A stretch of 7,123 bases of DNA from positions 878 to 8,000 of the forward strand of contig JAOZKO010000105.1 in NCBI GenBank assembly GCA_029935325.1, read 5' to 3'. The position numbers were made by a program, and so were the translations under genes. This stretch comes from Bacteroidales bacterium (lineage in GTDB: Bacteria > Bacteroidota > Bacteroidia > Bacteroidales > UBA1556). Position 1 is the first letter of the stretch, and each line of letters opens with the position of its first letter. Below, piece by piece: positions 6,693-7,123 of this stretch. The notes beneath the pieces were generated by a model that was not told the DNA's origin, searched no databases, and worked only from the letters and a program-made list of their open reading frames with translations.

Positions 6693-6703
6693 GTTCTTTG
6701 AAA
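6693..6703 (+). promoter_or_regulatory. boxA-like antitermination motif
   Basis: GTTCTTTGAAA resembles the boxA core (GCTCTTTnAnA) recognised by NusB/NusE in rRNA leaders and the GTTCTTTGA sequence commonly seen ahead of 16S genes in Bacteroidota. Its position, about 100 nt before the 16S 5' end and after the terminator-like hairpin, fits a role in rRNA antitermination. Confidence 0.6.
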
Positions 6704-6799
6704 GTAATGAGCAGCAAAAACTAATAAAAGGAAGTTTCAATAGCGAAATCAGGAAAAAAGAGGACGGGACATACTCAAGACATTTAAAATTTATTTTAT

Positions 6800-7123
6800 A
6801 CAATGAAGAGTTTGATCCTGGCTCAGGATGAACGCTAGCGGCAGGCCTAACACATGCAAGTCGAACGGTAAGGCCCAGTTTACTGGGTACACGAGTGGCG
6901 CACGGGTGAGTAACGCGTATGCAACCTACCTTTAACAGAGAGATAGCCCCGAGAAATTGGGATTAATATCACATAATATTATAATACAACCTTGTATAAT
7001 AATTAAAGCTCCGGCGGTTAAAGATGGGCATGCGTAACATTAGCTAGTAGGTAAGGTAACGGCTTACCTAGGCAACGATGTTTAGGGGTTCTGAGAGGAT
7101 TATCCCCCACACTGGTACTGAGA
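6800..7123 (+). rRNA. rrs: 16S ribosomal RNA, 5' part (partial)
   Basis: AGAGTTTGATCCTGGCTCAG starts at 6807, which corresponds to E. coli position 8, so the mature 5' end is set near 6800. Conserved blocks follow in order: GATGAACGCTAGCGGC, CACATGCAAGTCGAACGG, GAGTGGCGCACGGGTGAGTAA, GATGGGCATGCG, TTAGCTAGTAGGTAAGGTAA and CACACTGGTACTGAGA at the window end. About the first 320 nt, covering V1 and V2, are present; the rest and the other rRNA genes are outside. The sequence is of Bacteroidota type, and the last block favours Flavobacteriia-like lineages over Bacteroidales, though this is from memory. It encodes the RNA core of the small ribosomal subunit. Confidence 0.98.

Larger units (their letters stand above)
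6573..6799 (+). other. rRNA operon leader (5' external transcribed spacer)
   Basis: This is the region transcribed from P2 (and from P1, which would add about 105 nt) before the mature 16S. It begins with a small CCCC-AATA-GGGG hairpin (6575-6586), then the terminator-like element, the boxA-like motif, and a purine-rich stretch (about 6711-6775) up to the AT-rich junction with 16S. The RNase III processing stem cannot be drawn because its 3' partner lies downstream of the 16S gene, outside the window. Confidence 0.6.

Noticed and set aside
6978..7003. Near-perfect 12-base inverted repeat
   Set aside because: It lies inside 16S at the V2 variable helix and is the expected rRNA stem, not a separate element.
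1..7123. Search for CRISPR arrays, insertion-sequence ends, attachment sites, tRNA genes, defence or retron-like elements
   Set aside because: No regularly spaced repeats, transposase motifs, tRNA cloverleaf or defence-type domains were seen; the protein genes are all housekeeping, envelope or unassigned.

Overview
The window reads as an AT-rich chromosomal segment from a member of the Bacteroidota. Three observations support this. The 5' end of a 16S rRNA gene carries Bacteroidota-type sequence (start of the gene, AACGCTAGCGGCAGGC, and CACACTGGTACTGAGA at the window end, which looks more like Flavobacteriia than Bacteroidales). Promoters fit the TTG-N19-TAnnTTTG pattern of this phylum, and start codons lack clear Shine-Dalgarno sequences. 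The leftmost protein belongs to a family (carboxypeptidase-like domain plus DUF5686) that is essentially restricted to Bacteroidota. Placement below phylum is a guess from a partial 16S.

Layout, right to left along the minus strand: a NorM-type MATE multidrug exporter (4858-6219); a 53-nt gap; the ribosome-assembly GTPase Era (3911-4804); a secreted protein of unknown function with MORN-like motifs (2653-3906); an alpha/beta hydrolase of the lysophospholipase / S33 type (1708-2649); and, after an 82-nt gap with its own -7 promoter motif, the N-terminal two thirds of a DUF5686 outer-membrane-type protein that runs off the left edge (1-1625). The era, MORN-like and hydrolase genes are separated by only 4 and 3 nt, so they very likely form one transcription unit. 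The hydrolase and the MORN-like protein have no evident functional link to Era.

On the plus strand, 6220-6799 is a 580-nt non-coding region that separates the divergent MATE gene from an rRNA operon. It holds two tandem rRNA promoters that share a 27-nt core (24 identities, 105 nt apart), a leader with a terminator-like hairpin followed by eight T residues, a boxA-like antitermination motif, and then the 16S gene from about 6800 to the right edge.

I found no CRISPR array, insertion sequence, phage gene, tRNA or defence system. Most of the window is ordinary housekeeping and envelope content. The points worth a second look are the architecture of the rRNA leader and the uncharacterised protein placed between era and the hydrolase.
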